From assembly GCA_019633425.1 (NCBI GenBank), contig WSUB01000164.1:1-52323 (forward strand): a stretch of DNA of 52,323 nucleotides. Reading direction: 5' to 3'. Positions 30,465-39,930 of the stretch are shown here, piece after piece (the stretch's first letter is position 1; every line of letters starts with the position of its first letter). Made by a program: the position numbers and the translations under genes. The notes below the pieces were generated by a model. That model saw only the letters and a program-made list of their open reading frames with translations. It had not been told where the DNA came from and made no database searches. The stretch is from Tulasnella sp. 424. Lineage: Eukaryota; Basidiomycota; Agaricomycetes; Cantharellales; Tulasnellaceae.

Positions 30465-30697
30465 CCCCAGTGCGGGCTCTTTCCTTCAATCACCTTCCGG
30501 CCAGAGCTGTTCGCAGTCCCTTCAGCCTTTAACCCGACAGCAAGAAAATAAAGATAACACCCGAAATAGATTGAAACCAAAGACAAAACGTGTATGTAGT
30601 GTACCTCGTAGTATAAGGGTATACAATATAGCGGGAAATCAGCAGAGAAAAGTTATAAAAGATGCCAAAAGTTCATTCGAGAACAAGCAGATTCACC

Positions 30698-32206
30698 TCA
30701 ACGGCGCCCGGCACGACCGGATTGAGTTGTAAAGCTAGATGTTGTCGCTAAACTTGACGATAATGCAGCTCTAGCTTTGGCCAAGACCGTCGACGAGTTT
30801 GATAGCGGCGCTGAAGATGATGATGCCGAGGTATCGGAGCCTCGCCTGTCTATGGACGGCATCGTGTTGGAGGGAGCGAGAGGTTGCCGTCCGCTTCGCT
30901 TCGTCGCAGACGAAGGAGGTGAATCCAATGCCTCACCCTGCTGATCAGCTCCAGATTCCATATCCAAGTTCGAGGATGATTTCCTCAAGGGACTAGGACG
31001 CGGAGCGGCGAATAGTTGGAGCTTGCTAGCTACAGGCAAGGAAAGCACAGGCGGATACCGTCCCTTCGGCGTGTCCACCGAAGGTGGGTCGCTGAATGTG
31101 TCGCTCATCGCCCTCCTCGACTCGTATTCGCTTCCTGAATCCGAGAAATCAGAACGCGCCACCTCTTTGCCTTTACCTTTGGGGTCAAGGCGAAGTCCTA
31201 GGCTGGATCGACGGTCACGGCTTCCTCCAACCTGAAGTATCGATTTTCCATGAGAAACCGAGTCGCTTTCGTACTCCGCTTGCCTCGAAGGTATTGATGC
31301 GACAGGAGTCGAAGGTACCCGCCATTCCTGCTGAGGGGTAACTGGGGAAAGCGTGATTGCGAAACCTGAGCCCAATACTTTTCAGTTCACGAATCGAAGC
31401 GAGTATCGAGACTATCGGATCAACTTACCCAGCAGTTCTTCCGGAGTCTCTTCGTCGCTGGGAGGTGCGGGGACTGTATCCCAGTCGTCCAGCTCGTCTT
31501 CGCTATCCTCGTGCCTCCCAACGGCTCCTCTTTCATCCGCACCCGACGTAGCGGCATCTTCCTGCCCGGTTTCGTAGCCAAGGTGAACGATTTCGTCGTC
31601 GTCGTCGCTCGGGGTTTCGGGTTCGAGGTGATCTGGTTTGGTCCGGGCCTTTAGGCTCTGCTCAGCAGCCATGAAAGCCTCCAAGTCAGCGGGGGGTAAA
31701 GGCGAATCTTCGCGTTCTTTAGCGAGCTTCTCCAGTTTCGGTAGGAAGTCGGCATGGAGGAAGGTAGGGTGAGTAGTTGGACGACGAGATTCCGACTGGA
31801 GTGCTGGACCGGGAGACGATGCTCGACTTGCGTTCGGAGAGGGAGAAGCGCTTGGAGGCGCTGGCACAGTGGCCCATTCGCCAAGCTCATCTTCTGAGGC
31901 CGTGATACCGTCCCGTTCATCCTCATCTTCTTCGTCATCCTCATCGTCGTCGTTTGTTTCGCCCTCCGCATCTCCTGCCCCCTGCAGCATCTGGCCATAA
32001 TGCCAGGGCTTACTCCTTGCCTTCAAAACTCCCCTATCCTGTACGAGCGTCCCATTTCGTAAATCAATAATGTCGTCATCGTCGATCGCGCGCGCATATC
32101 GCTGCTCGAGCGACCCCCAGATCGACAATACGCGGGAGACCGAGGCGCGTCGAGCTTCGGCGTGTCGATGATCTTCCAGGGGTGTAGAGCTGAATGGAGA
32201 TGACAT
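30698..32206 (-). CDS. SCM3/HJURP-like centromere protein (probable)
   Basis: Two exons (32206-31429 and 31377-30698), 1458 bp, 485 residues. Near the N-terminus RVLSIWGSLEQRYARAID, then DDDIIDLRNGTLVQDRGVLK, resembles the Scm3 domain (tryptophan and RY helix, then D-I-I-D-L...G-x-[LI]-V-x-D-R-G), which chaperones the centromeric histone H3 variant CENP-A/Cse4. The rest is acidic and Ser/Pro-rich: ETNDDDEDDEEDEDE, a DDWDTVPAPPSDEE stretch echoed by GEWATVPAPPSASP, and a basic C-terminus (TQSGRAGRR). Such length and disorder are common in fungal Scm3 proteins. The assignment rests on one motif. Convergent with VPS36 across 233 bp. Confidence 0.6.
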
Positions 32207-32613
32207 AAGAGAGTATGAGGGAGATATAGGGTCGGATCCGGGCTGAGCCGAGCAGCGTACGAGGGGTGGGCGATTTGTGAGGGTGGTCCAAACTTCAATC
32301 AGAAAGTCTCGCGGTTCAAAAAGCGACTAATCGGGCTTGTAGGCTTTGCAACGAGCCCCGATAGAGAGTATTTTAAAGGGAAATTGGCTCCAGACAAGGA
32401 CTTGCGCTAAAGTTCCCCTCCCAGAGGTTGAAGAGGGCTTTGGAAGTCTTGCGATAGCAAAACCGTTCGAGGGGATGAAGCTGAGTTGCAGATGCGCGCA
32501 AATACAGCCCCGCTAACAGAAGGCGACCTCGACAACGACAATCGCATTCGTCCGAAAGCGCATACAAAATCGGAATGAATATATCTAAAACGTCAAACTC
32601 GGAATCCAGGCCC
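32207..32613. other. Spacer between the SCM3-like gene and the ERG2 relic
   Basis: Should hold the promoter of the minus-strand SCM3-like gene (high-coordinate side of 32206). No TATA box or repeat stands out. Confidence 0.5.
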
Positions 32614-33556
32614 TCAAATCTTGCCGAACATGAGGTTACGAATCATCTCGCGACCAGTGATTTATACGCGTACGGTATCCCATATACATAATGTTGGGAT
32701 ATCGAGGGTGGAGGTCAAGCTGTCGGCGAATCCGAAGGGAAGCATGAGCGGGATCCAGCCTAGGGTGCGAGAATATCGTCATGGCAGGTTCAAAGATCAG
32801 GAGGAAGTCCATTTTTGCCTTCCTCCAGCATATTCGAGGGACGGTGCCGCGAGGAAGGTGATGAACAGAGCCAGGGCCGTATCCCTGAGCCAGCGGGATA
32901 TGACTTAGCAGCTCATCTTGGATTCATCATAGCCAAATCGCTGCTCACCTCTTTCTTGAACGAAGGTGGAGAGTAAGCCCACTGCCCTCCCTCCCAAATG
33001 TGGAAGTAGTCGTCGGCAGTGTGACGCCCGGTGTGGCCTTCCGTCCCCAGAGGTGTGCCGGCAATAATCAAGTATTCCGTGATGCTTTGCATGGATGACA
33101 TACATGGCGCTGTATCCAGGTGTGAGCAAAGGCGTGCCGCCCCAACGAAAAATGAATCGACGCACCCCATTGGACCACCAGCGTTATTGAACACCCATTC
33201 GTCTTGCCTTGGGTTAATGTACTTTGTTCCGTAAGTAGCAGTAAGGTTTGTTACAATGTGATTGATGATGTTGGCAGTATCGTCGGGGTAAGCGGCCACG
33301 GCGTCCTGTGCAAAAAAGGTGGGTTGAGGATGTACCATCGTTCCTGGTGCATGTCCCAACATCAGAAGCGGTTCTACGCGTGGCAGCAGTTTAGCTACCT
33401 TGATACCGTCAAGGACGCGGCAAACCAGCGCAAAAACGACAAAAGTGACGCCCAAGTAGCTTATCGAGTGAATTTCTTCGCTTGTGGGGCTTCTGGAGCA
33501 GGCCGTCGTTCAATGGATGCGCTCACAGCGCATTTTTCTGGCTGTCCCGACTGCAT
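32614..33556 (-). pseudogene. Broken ERG2 (sterol C8-isomerase) copy
   Basis: Family motifs are unmistakable: DEWVFNNAGG, AMYVIHA, SITEYLIIAGTPLGTEGH, TGRHTADDYFHI, SVHHLPRGT, GWIPLMLPFGFAD and ITGREMIRNLMFGKI. ERG2 moves the sterol B-ring double bond in the ER. The motifs do not share a frame. (1) MQSGQPEK ... KKFTR meets a stop before ISYLGVTFVVF, in another frame with no ATG. (2) After a 56-bp intron-like insert, AMYVIHA and SITEYL are separated by one extra A near 33090. (3) Between HHLPRGT and GWIPLM (about 32815-32735) the frame is lost with stops. (4) A TAA stands between DTVRV and ITGREM, where relatives have Tyr. Leaving the insert unspliced plus the extra A keeps one frame open, so a shortened protein is conceivable. 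Several homopolymer errors in the assembly are the alternative. Confidence 0.75.
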
Positions 33557-34315
33557 TGATTTGAATGGTGACGAAAGGGGAGGAGTGGTGGATGGGACAG
33601 AATAAATGGGACGAGGAAAAATACGGTTCGAGTTGTTTTGGTCAGGGACCTGACAGGGACCTCCTTCTCGGAGTTAGCCAAAAGACGCCGCTTACCTTTC
33701 CAAAACGTTGCACACATCAACCGTAGTCCACTTTAGTTATCGAGAGGCGCGCTTCATCAGACGAGATAGACCCAAACCTTTGCAAGCGTCGCGTCCACTC
33801 GAAGTTGGGAGTTTCTGGCCACATGCATAGTCTCGGGCTCACCCCCATTATACATCCTGCCTTGGGAACCTGCCCTCCTCGGCTGGTCTGTAAGTAAGAT
33901 AACCTGTCGGATATTAATATATTTTTCTATAGCCACGGCTGACTTTTTTCCGGTCGAAGAAGAGACCTGCTTCCTGTCGTTACATAAATAATGTGAACGG
34001 CGCATAACATCCATTGTCAGAAGCACGTCTGCACAAAGTTTCCCGGATACTCGAGTCCAATTCAACGGCCTTATGCTTCAAGCTTAAGCCATACCAATAT
34101 ACGACGCTTGACCAGCGACATACAGCTCTGAAGACCGAACCGCGTCGATCAGGGTTCTACGCAGATCCGCTTTTTTATGTCCGCTGAGCCTGAAGGACGA
34201 CCTGAGGCGCGATTGCATGAAGTCCTCTCGACCCACCGACTGAAAGGTTCAAGAAAGACTCCCACTGCCGCTAAAGCCTTGGCAAGAATAATCCAGGACG
34301 TCAACACCCCTCATG
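33557..34315. other. 0.76-kb spacer, nothing recognised
   Basis: Upstream side of the ERG2 relic. No open frame with motifs; the sequence changes abruptly to AKR-like at about 34316. Confidence 0.5.
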
Positions 34316-34524
34316 ACCGCCATCAACAAGCCGTATAAAGCTCGAGGAATCAGTGGGTTTGCATGAAGTTGCTCGTTTCAAGTCATGAAGATACTTTAGT
34401 GTGTCATGAAAACTAATTAACTGTTTACATTGCTCTGTAGTTCATTGCCCCAACGAGAATTGAATCAGTGAATAGTGATAAGGGGTTGCAAGGTGTGACA
34501 GCAATTGCACCGAGGTGACCACAA
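34316..34524 (+). pseudogene. Orphan 3' end of an AKR gene (AKR4 type)
   Basis: 34316-34366 reads the last AKR codons AINKPYKARGISGFA-stop, matching the end of AKR4 (AIDKSYKARGISGFV-stop). The next 155 bp match the AKR4 3' flank (26999 to about 27145), including TGCTCGTTTCAAGTCATGAAG and GATAAGGGGTTGCAAGGTGTG. No upstream AKR exon exists. It stands just before the AKR5 promoter, so an AKR4-like gene once lay here and lost its body, or the 3' end was copied alone. Confidence 0.8.
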
Positions 34525-34597
34525 TCTGTCCTGCACATGTCACGGTCCAAAATGCGATAATCTCCGGCCCGCCAAGTCACCCGACACCCGAAGCCAA

Positions 34598-34740
34598 CCT
34601 CCACCATGTTTGCTTCCAGGCGCGAGCCAATCGCATCTCTCCTCCACTCCTATAAATGTATCCTGGGTGGAGGGAAGGCTGGTGGAGGAGTACTGCTATC
34701 AAGATCTCGATCGGAATCGGTACAATACAATATAAAAAGC
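34598..34740 (+). promoter_or_regulatory. AKR5 promoter: CCTCCAC/GTGGAGG copies plus TATA box
   Basis: CCTCCAC at 34598-34604 and 34641-34647, GTGGAGG at 34667-34673 and 34682-34688, arranged as inverted pairs. AATATAAAAAGC at 34729-34740 lies about 80 bp before the ATG. Confidence 0.65.
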
Positions 34741-34815
34741 TTGACCACCATTGCCGTATCTCAAACGCATTCCAGTGAGAACCAGCTAGCCTCTCTTCCT
34801 CTCAAAGTTAGAAAA

Positions 34816-36370
34816 ATGGCCTCTACTTCAACGTTGAACCCTCCACCATCGAACATGCCGTATGTTCGGCTTGGGAAATCGGGCTTGAAGGTCTCAAAGC
34901 TGATCCTGTACGGGGATTCGAGCACATTGTAGCGACGTGCTATGCTAACTTGAGCCATCCTTCAGCGGTTGCATGAGCTACGGATCGCCCGAATGGAGTG
35001 GATGGGTCCTTGGCGAGGCGGAGGGTAGGATCTCTTCACGTGACGTCCCGACTATCGACCCGTGCTAAACTTTCCACCCTGAAGGGCTCGAGCACATTAA
35101 GACCGCTTACGACTTAGGAATTAATGCCTTCGATACTGCGAACGTTTATTCTAGCGGCCTCTCCGAAGTCATTCTCGGCAAAGCAATCAAAAAATATAAC
35201 CTTCCTCGAGATGAACTGGTGATCATGACGAAGGTGTGGGGAACGGTCGGGAGATCACCTTCGGAGCCCGGCCTATTCTTGGCTTCTCAAGAAGAATTGG
35301 GTAAACTGCGCTATACTAATCAGCAAGGCTTGTCAAGAAAGGTCAGTCACAGGTAACCAAGCATACCCATGGAGAAGGCGACTGATAAAGTGAGATGAAC
35401 AGCACATCTTCGACAGTATCAAGCATTCGCTAGAGCGCCTGCAGTTGGACTACGTAGATCTCCTGCAGTGTAAGCCAATTTAGGGGCAACGCTCCGTTTT
35501 CTGTTTATCAACCACCTCCTGCAGGTCACCGGTTCGACTACAACACGCCCATTGAGGAAACAATGCAAGCCCTGCACGATGTCGTGAAAGCAGGGTATGT
35601 TCGGTATATCGGCATGTCCTCTTGCTACGCATGGCAATGTGAGTCAAATCCCAGACGAAGACAAACCTTCGACGGCCACTGATTTCTTTTCATCGGATAG
35701 TCCACAAGATGCAAAACTACGCTCGCCAACACGGTCTGACTGAGTTTATATCCATGCAAAACCTCCACAACGCGATCTACCGCGAGGAAGAACGAGAGAT
35801 GGTCCCACTCCTCCAAGATATGGGTGTCGGAATGATCCCGTGGTCGCCTTTGGCGCGTGGCTTCCTCACTCGGAGTATTAAAGAGGACTCCCAGCGTGCG
35901 CAAACGGATCGGTAAGTCACCCCTGCTGTGGCTTGTGCATTTTGTTGACGATAATTCTGTCACAGCTTCGCCAAAGTCGTTAACGGCGACCCGAATCAGG
36001 ACGCTTTCCTGGCTGATATTAACGAGAGGTGCGTCACGCACACGTAACCATTTCTCCCCGCATATTCGCAGTCGATTTATACTCGAACATCAGGGTTGCG
36101 GAAATTGCGAAGAACCGAGGTGTTAGTATGGCGCAGGTCGCTCTCGCTTGGTCTTTGTCCAAGTCGTTTGTGAGCGCTCCGATTGTTGGAACGACGTCGT
36201 TGGAGAAACTGAAGGATCTTGTTGGTGGGTGGAGAGCCCTATAGTATTAGCACTTGTTTCAGTAATACTGATGAATAATGTTAGCTGGCGTCAACCTCAA
36301 ACTGACGGAAGAGGAGATCAAATCAATCGACGAACCCTATCGCCCACGCGCTACGGTTGGGTTCGCGTAA
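34816..36370 (+). CDS. Aldo-keto reductase AKR5
   Basis: Last rightward member, nine exons. Start [20 protein letters not shown], with a slightly longer N-terminus than AKR1. Tetrad in [18 protein letters not shown] and CHRFDYNTP; the usual SNG is SSG and IVVMTK is LVIMTK. Loop [20 protein letters not shown], then [10 protein letters not shown]. Exon 6 end [17 protein letters not shown]; exon 7 [21 protein letters not shown]; cofactor end [19 protein letters not shown]-terminus [19 protein letters not shown]. It is closer to the leftward genes at its C-terminus (IDEPYRPRA) than to AKR1-4 (IDKPY). Convergent with AKR6, the turning point of the array. Confidence 0.92.
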
Positions 36371-36930
36371 ATTGATGCGTTTATAACCACTGTAAATTAT
36401 CGTTGCCTTGACCAAGCTTGAACTTGAAGTACATACATGCGCCCCACAGAATCTGAAGCCTAAGTTTGGGGAACACAAACAATCCTTGGATCGCGAGCCC
36501 AAGTGCAACGGGCATCCACCCCCATGTGGTGGATTTAGATTTAGGTTACCGTAGTTTTGCCAACTCCGAATATCCCCTTTTAAATTGAGACCACCTCCTC
36601 TAAATTCATGAAGCAAAAGCTTAAGGCAGAGGGCGTATCCATCTTTGCTCATCCTTTGTCTACTTACCAAGACCTTTGCAGCGCAGAGCCTCTAGATAGT
36701 AACGGAACGCGAATTAAGGTATCTTTGGAGGAATTCCATAACCTTATTCCCGCTCGTATTGGTTCAAGCCGGGTCGTTCGGTCGGCAACCCCGTAGTTTC
36801 TGCATTAACCGCTCTACGCAACAGGGGAGGGGGGGGGGGAGTATCACAAGCGTTCTATTACTGCTCGATTCGATTTACAAAGCAAGAGAAAGGGAGTATT
36901 GGAATTTAAGGAATGCTACGGTTCATGTTC
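36371..36930. other. Spacer between convergent AKR5 and AKR6
   Basis: Holds both 3' flanks. A G-rich run (GGGGAGGGGGGGGG) lies at about 36823-36839. A T-loop-like GGTTCAAGCC near 36761 lacks pairing partners. This is the symmetry point between the rightward and leftward AKR blocks; no inverted repeat was seen at the centre. Confidence 0.5.
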
Positions 36931-38499
36931 CTTAGGCGAAGCCAGCAACAGCACGGGGCAAGTAGGGCTCGTCAATGGATTTGATCTCCTCCTCGGTCAG
37001 CTTGAGGCCGACGCCGGCTATAAAGGAAATATACATGTGAGAAATTTGGCGATTCATCACGAAAATAGGGTTTATCCTTACCAACGAGGTCCTTCAGCTT
37101 CTCAATAGAGGTCGTACCGACGATTGGAGCCGTGACAAATGGTTTGGAGATAGACCAAGCAAGAGCGACTTGTGCCATGCTCACGCCCCGTTTATCCGCA
37201 ATCTGAGAGACCCTAGTGACATATAATTCAGTAGGCGTCAGTAATGAACGTGCGTAGGGCGTTGTACGACTTGCCTCTCGTTAATCTCGGCGAGGAAGGC
37301 ATCCTTCTCTGGATCACCGTTAACAAGCACCGAAAAGCTAAGGGAGGAATTGCAATTTAGCTGGATTATCAACTTGCTCTAATAAAGAGGCCTACAGATC
37401 GGTTTTTCCTCTTTCCGTCTCGCTAGGCTTGAGACTGCGCGTGAGGAAGCCACGGGCAAGTGGAGACCACGGGATCATGCCGACGCCCAAGTCTTGGAGA
37501 AGAGGAGCCATCTCACGCTCTTCTTCGCGGTATATGGCGTTATGGAGGTTTTGCATGGAGATGAACTGCGCGAGGCCGTGTTCACGTGCATAATTCTGCA
37601 TCTTTTGGACTAAAGAGAAGATAGAAGGGATTGGACGTAATGAGCAACTGTCTTTGGATTACTCGGTGAAGTGGCTCCGATGACTTACATTGCCACGCGT
37701 AGCACGAGGACATGCCGATGTAGCGCACGTATCCCGCTTTAACTACGTCATTGAGCGCTTGCATCGTTTCCTCAATCGGCGTATTATAGTCGAAACGATG
37801 GCCTGAAAAAACAGAGTCAATGATTACACCGGATCATTGAGAGGGAAGCTTACACTGCAACAGATCAATGTAGTCAAGCTGGAGGCGCTCCAAAGAGTGC
37901 TTCACACTCTCAAAAATATGCTGGTAAGAGGATTCGTTAGATTTGATCGCTAATAAGGACGTTCATCAATGCCTCACCTTTCGGGCCAATCCTTGCTGAT
38001 TGGAATATCTTTTTTGCCCCAGTTCGTTGAGGCCTAGAGTCCACAGCGATACGTCGGACGGTGTTCGCGCAACAGTGCCGTAAACTTTGGTCATAACGAC
38101 GATTTCGTCCCGGGGCAGGTTGTGTTTCTTTATAGCCTTGCCGAGAGTGACCTCCGACAGACCATTGGAGTAGATGTTTGCGGTATCGAATGCGTTGATT
38201 CCAAGGTCATACGCGGTCTTGATGTGTTCAATTCCTGGCAGAGTTGGAGTTCAATATAGAGTGAAAGTCGAGGGAGGAGTGCATTCAGAGATCGTACCTT
38301 CTTCTTCTCCAAGAACCCAGCTCTGCCATTCCGGAGAACCGTAGCTCATGCAACCTCTAATAAGAGCAAAAGAACGGTCGTGAGTGGATCGACTGACCAC
38401 GGCAAACGAATGCGCTTACAAGATCAGTTGCGAAACTTTCAGACCCGACTTGCCCAAGCGGACGTAGGACATATTGTTGTTGGCGACAGTTGCGGACAT
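36931..38499 (-). CDS. Aldo-keto reductase AKR6
   Basis: First leftward member. Start [20 protein letters not shown], then [20 protein letters not shown]. Tetrad in [18 protein letters not shown] and [13 protein letters not shown] of the others is TLGK. The loop is longer and different: [20 protein letters not shown], then [13 protein letters not shown]. Exon 6 ends [18 protein letters not shown], two residues longer than in AKR1. Exon 7 reads [22 protein letters not shown]; cofactor end [19 protein letters not shown]-terminus [19 protein letters not shown]. It groups with AKR9 by N-terminus and by the KVYGTVAR loop. Weak TATA (TATAAG on the minus strand, about 38596). Confidence 0.9.
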
Positions 38500-38594
38500 T
38501 TTTGCTGGCAGTTGCTGAAGAAATGCAAGGGATTGTTGAGGAGTAAAGATATGTAGCTTGATGTTGTTGGTCGACAAAGCCCATAGTACGCGTT

Positions 38595-38823
38595 CTTATA
38601 CAGTCCATTTCAAGCGTCGGTTTCGTGCGTGACGCGATTGGACTTGCGCAACGCCTAGTCCTCCACTTCGCGCTGGGTACGCGCTCGTAAAGTCGCTGAC
38701 CTTAACGTCGGATTATGATTGGGTGCCTGGGGGGCTTGAGTGGAGGTGGGGTCGAGGACAGACCACGTGATTACGTGAATCGTATTGCGTACGCGCAGTC
38801 GAACAGCAACCTTCTGGTGGAGG
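38595..38823 (-). promoter_or_regulatory. AKR6 promoter: CCTCCAC/GTGGAGG copies
   Basis: CCTCCAC at 38660-38666, GTGGAGG at 38740-38746 and 38817-38823 (plus-strand reading). A TATAAG-like box on the minus strand lies at about 38595-38602, about 100 bp before the start. Confidence 0.55.
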
Positions 38824-39930
38824 ACGTTAAGACCTGAGCGTACCGGGGTTACGCGTATGCCCAGGTTTTGAGATGACATATGCGCCTCGAAATAATCTCA
38901 GAGGCGCTTACCTGATCTCTTGAAATTCACCTGGACGGCCTTGTGTTGGTCGCCCGTGTTTGTGCAAACCTTCAGATATGACGTGACTTCTCGCTTGATC
39001 CCCGCAAATTTATAGGTTCCAGTACGTTTTGATGGCTCAACGTGGTGGCGATAAAATAATCTCAGACCTTGGAGTAAAGCTGAAGAAACCCCTTTGTCAA
39101 CGGTTACTCCGTCAGCTCCATTCTCCACTCGCACCGCCTTGGCACCGAACGCCCTACGACTCCCATCGCAACGGACATCACGACCGCCTTCGAGGCATCC
39201 CAGGCCATGTCGATGGAAGCAGATGCTATATTCGCCACTGGTGTCAAGTTAAGTGCCTCGATTATAGTACGAAACAAACTGCCAGTGGTCTTGGGCTCCG
39301 GATCCCTTCCGTATAGCAACTGAGCATCTTTCCCTCCAGTTTATGTCACGACGTCCTTAGGCTGTGATCCACGTATCCAACTCGTTTCGATGTACTGGGG
39401 CAAACGATTACGACTAACGGAGTAGGTCGCTGGCATACCGGTGCAGGGGTAGTGCCGTCGATCCATCGCGGCGGGGAGTCACACTTGTTGAAGAATGTTA
39501 ATTCTTCCGTCTGGTTTTCGGGTGCGAGCGGTGGATTCTCTTAACCCGAAGTAGCAAGTTGTGCTCTTCGTCATGTAATAGAACTAGCGGCTGGGATTTA
39601 ACGTTGTACACCGCTGCGGTGTGATACGAGTCCTGGCCATGCGCAAACACGGACCAGGGTAGAGAGACGCATGAACAGCCTTTGCTTCCTCTATCTCCTT
39701 GCTCTTACAACCTCCCTTATCCAGGCTAAATTCTTCTCAGCCTTGTGTGATGAGGCAGTGCAATGGGCGTTTGATGATGTTGCAGTTTGACTTTGCTTCG
39801 CGGCGATTCGGCGATATCGATAGAACCCGTCCTCCGCGACACTCTGCCCGCTTTTCCCCTCCCTCCAACCCAGCCCATCGCAGAACGCCGACTCTTATAG
39901 TCACCCACCCCTGCTTGATAAGAACCTTGA
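38824..39930. other. Spacer between AKR6 promoter and the kinase-TPR gene, with a possible gene scrap
   Basis: Mostly unassigned. On the minus strand at 39319-39104 a 71-codon frame reads SLFRTIIEALNLTPVANI and continues into an Ala/Asp-rich helix; the wording resembles N-terminal helices of large fungal signalling proteins that go with kinase or NACHT domains. Nothing follows it in frame, so I treat it as a scrap of uncertain origin. Confidence 0.3.

Noticed and set aside
32913..33455. Intact 180-residue ERG2 protein
   Set aside because: The frame has no ATG at its start, runs through a 56-bp intron-like insert and ends before several C-terminal motifs that lie in other frames.
36735..36825. 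Pol III B-box-like GGTTCAAGCC, possible SINE or tRNA
   Set aside because: No matching A box, no pairing arms, no repeat copies in the window.
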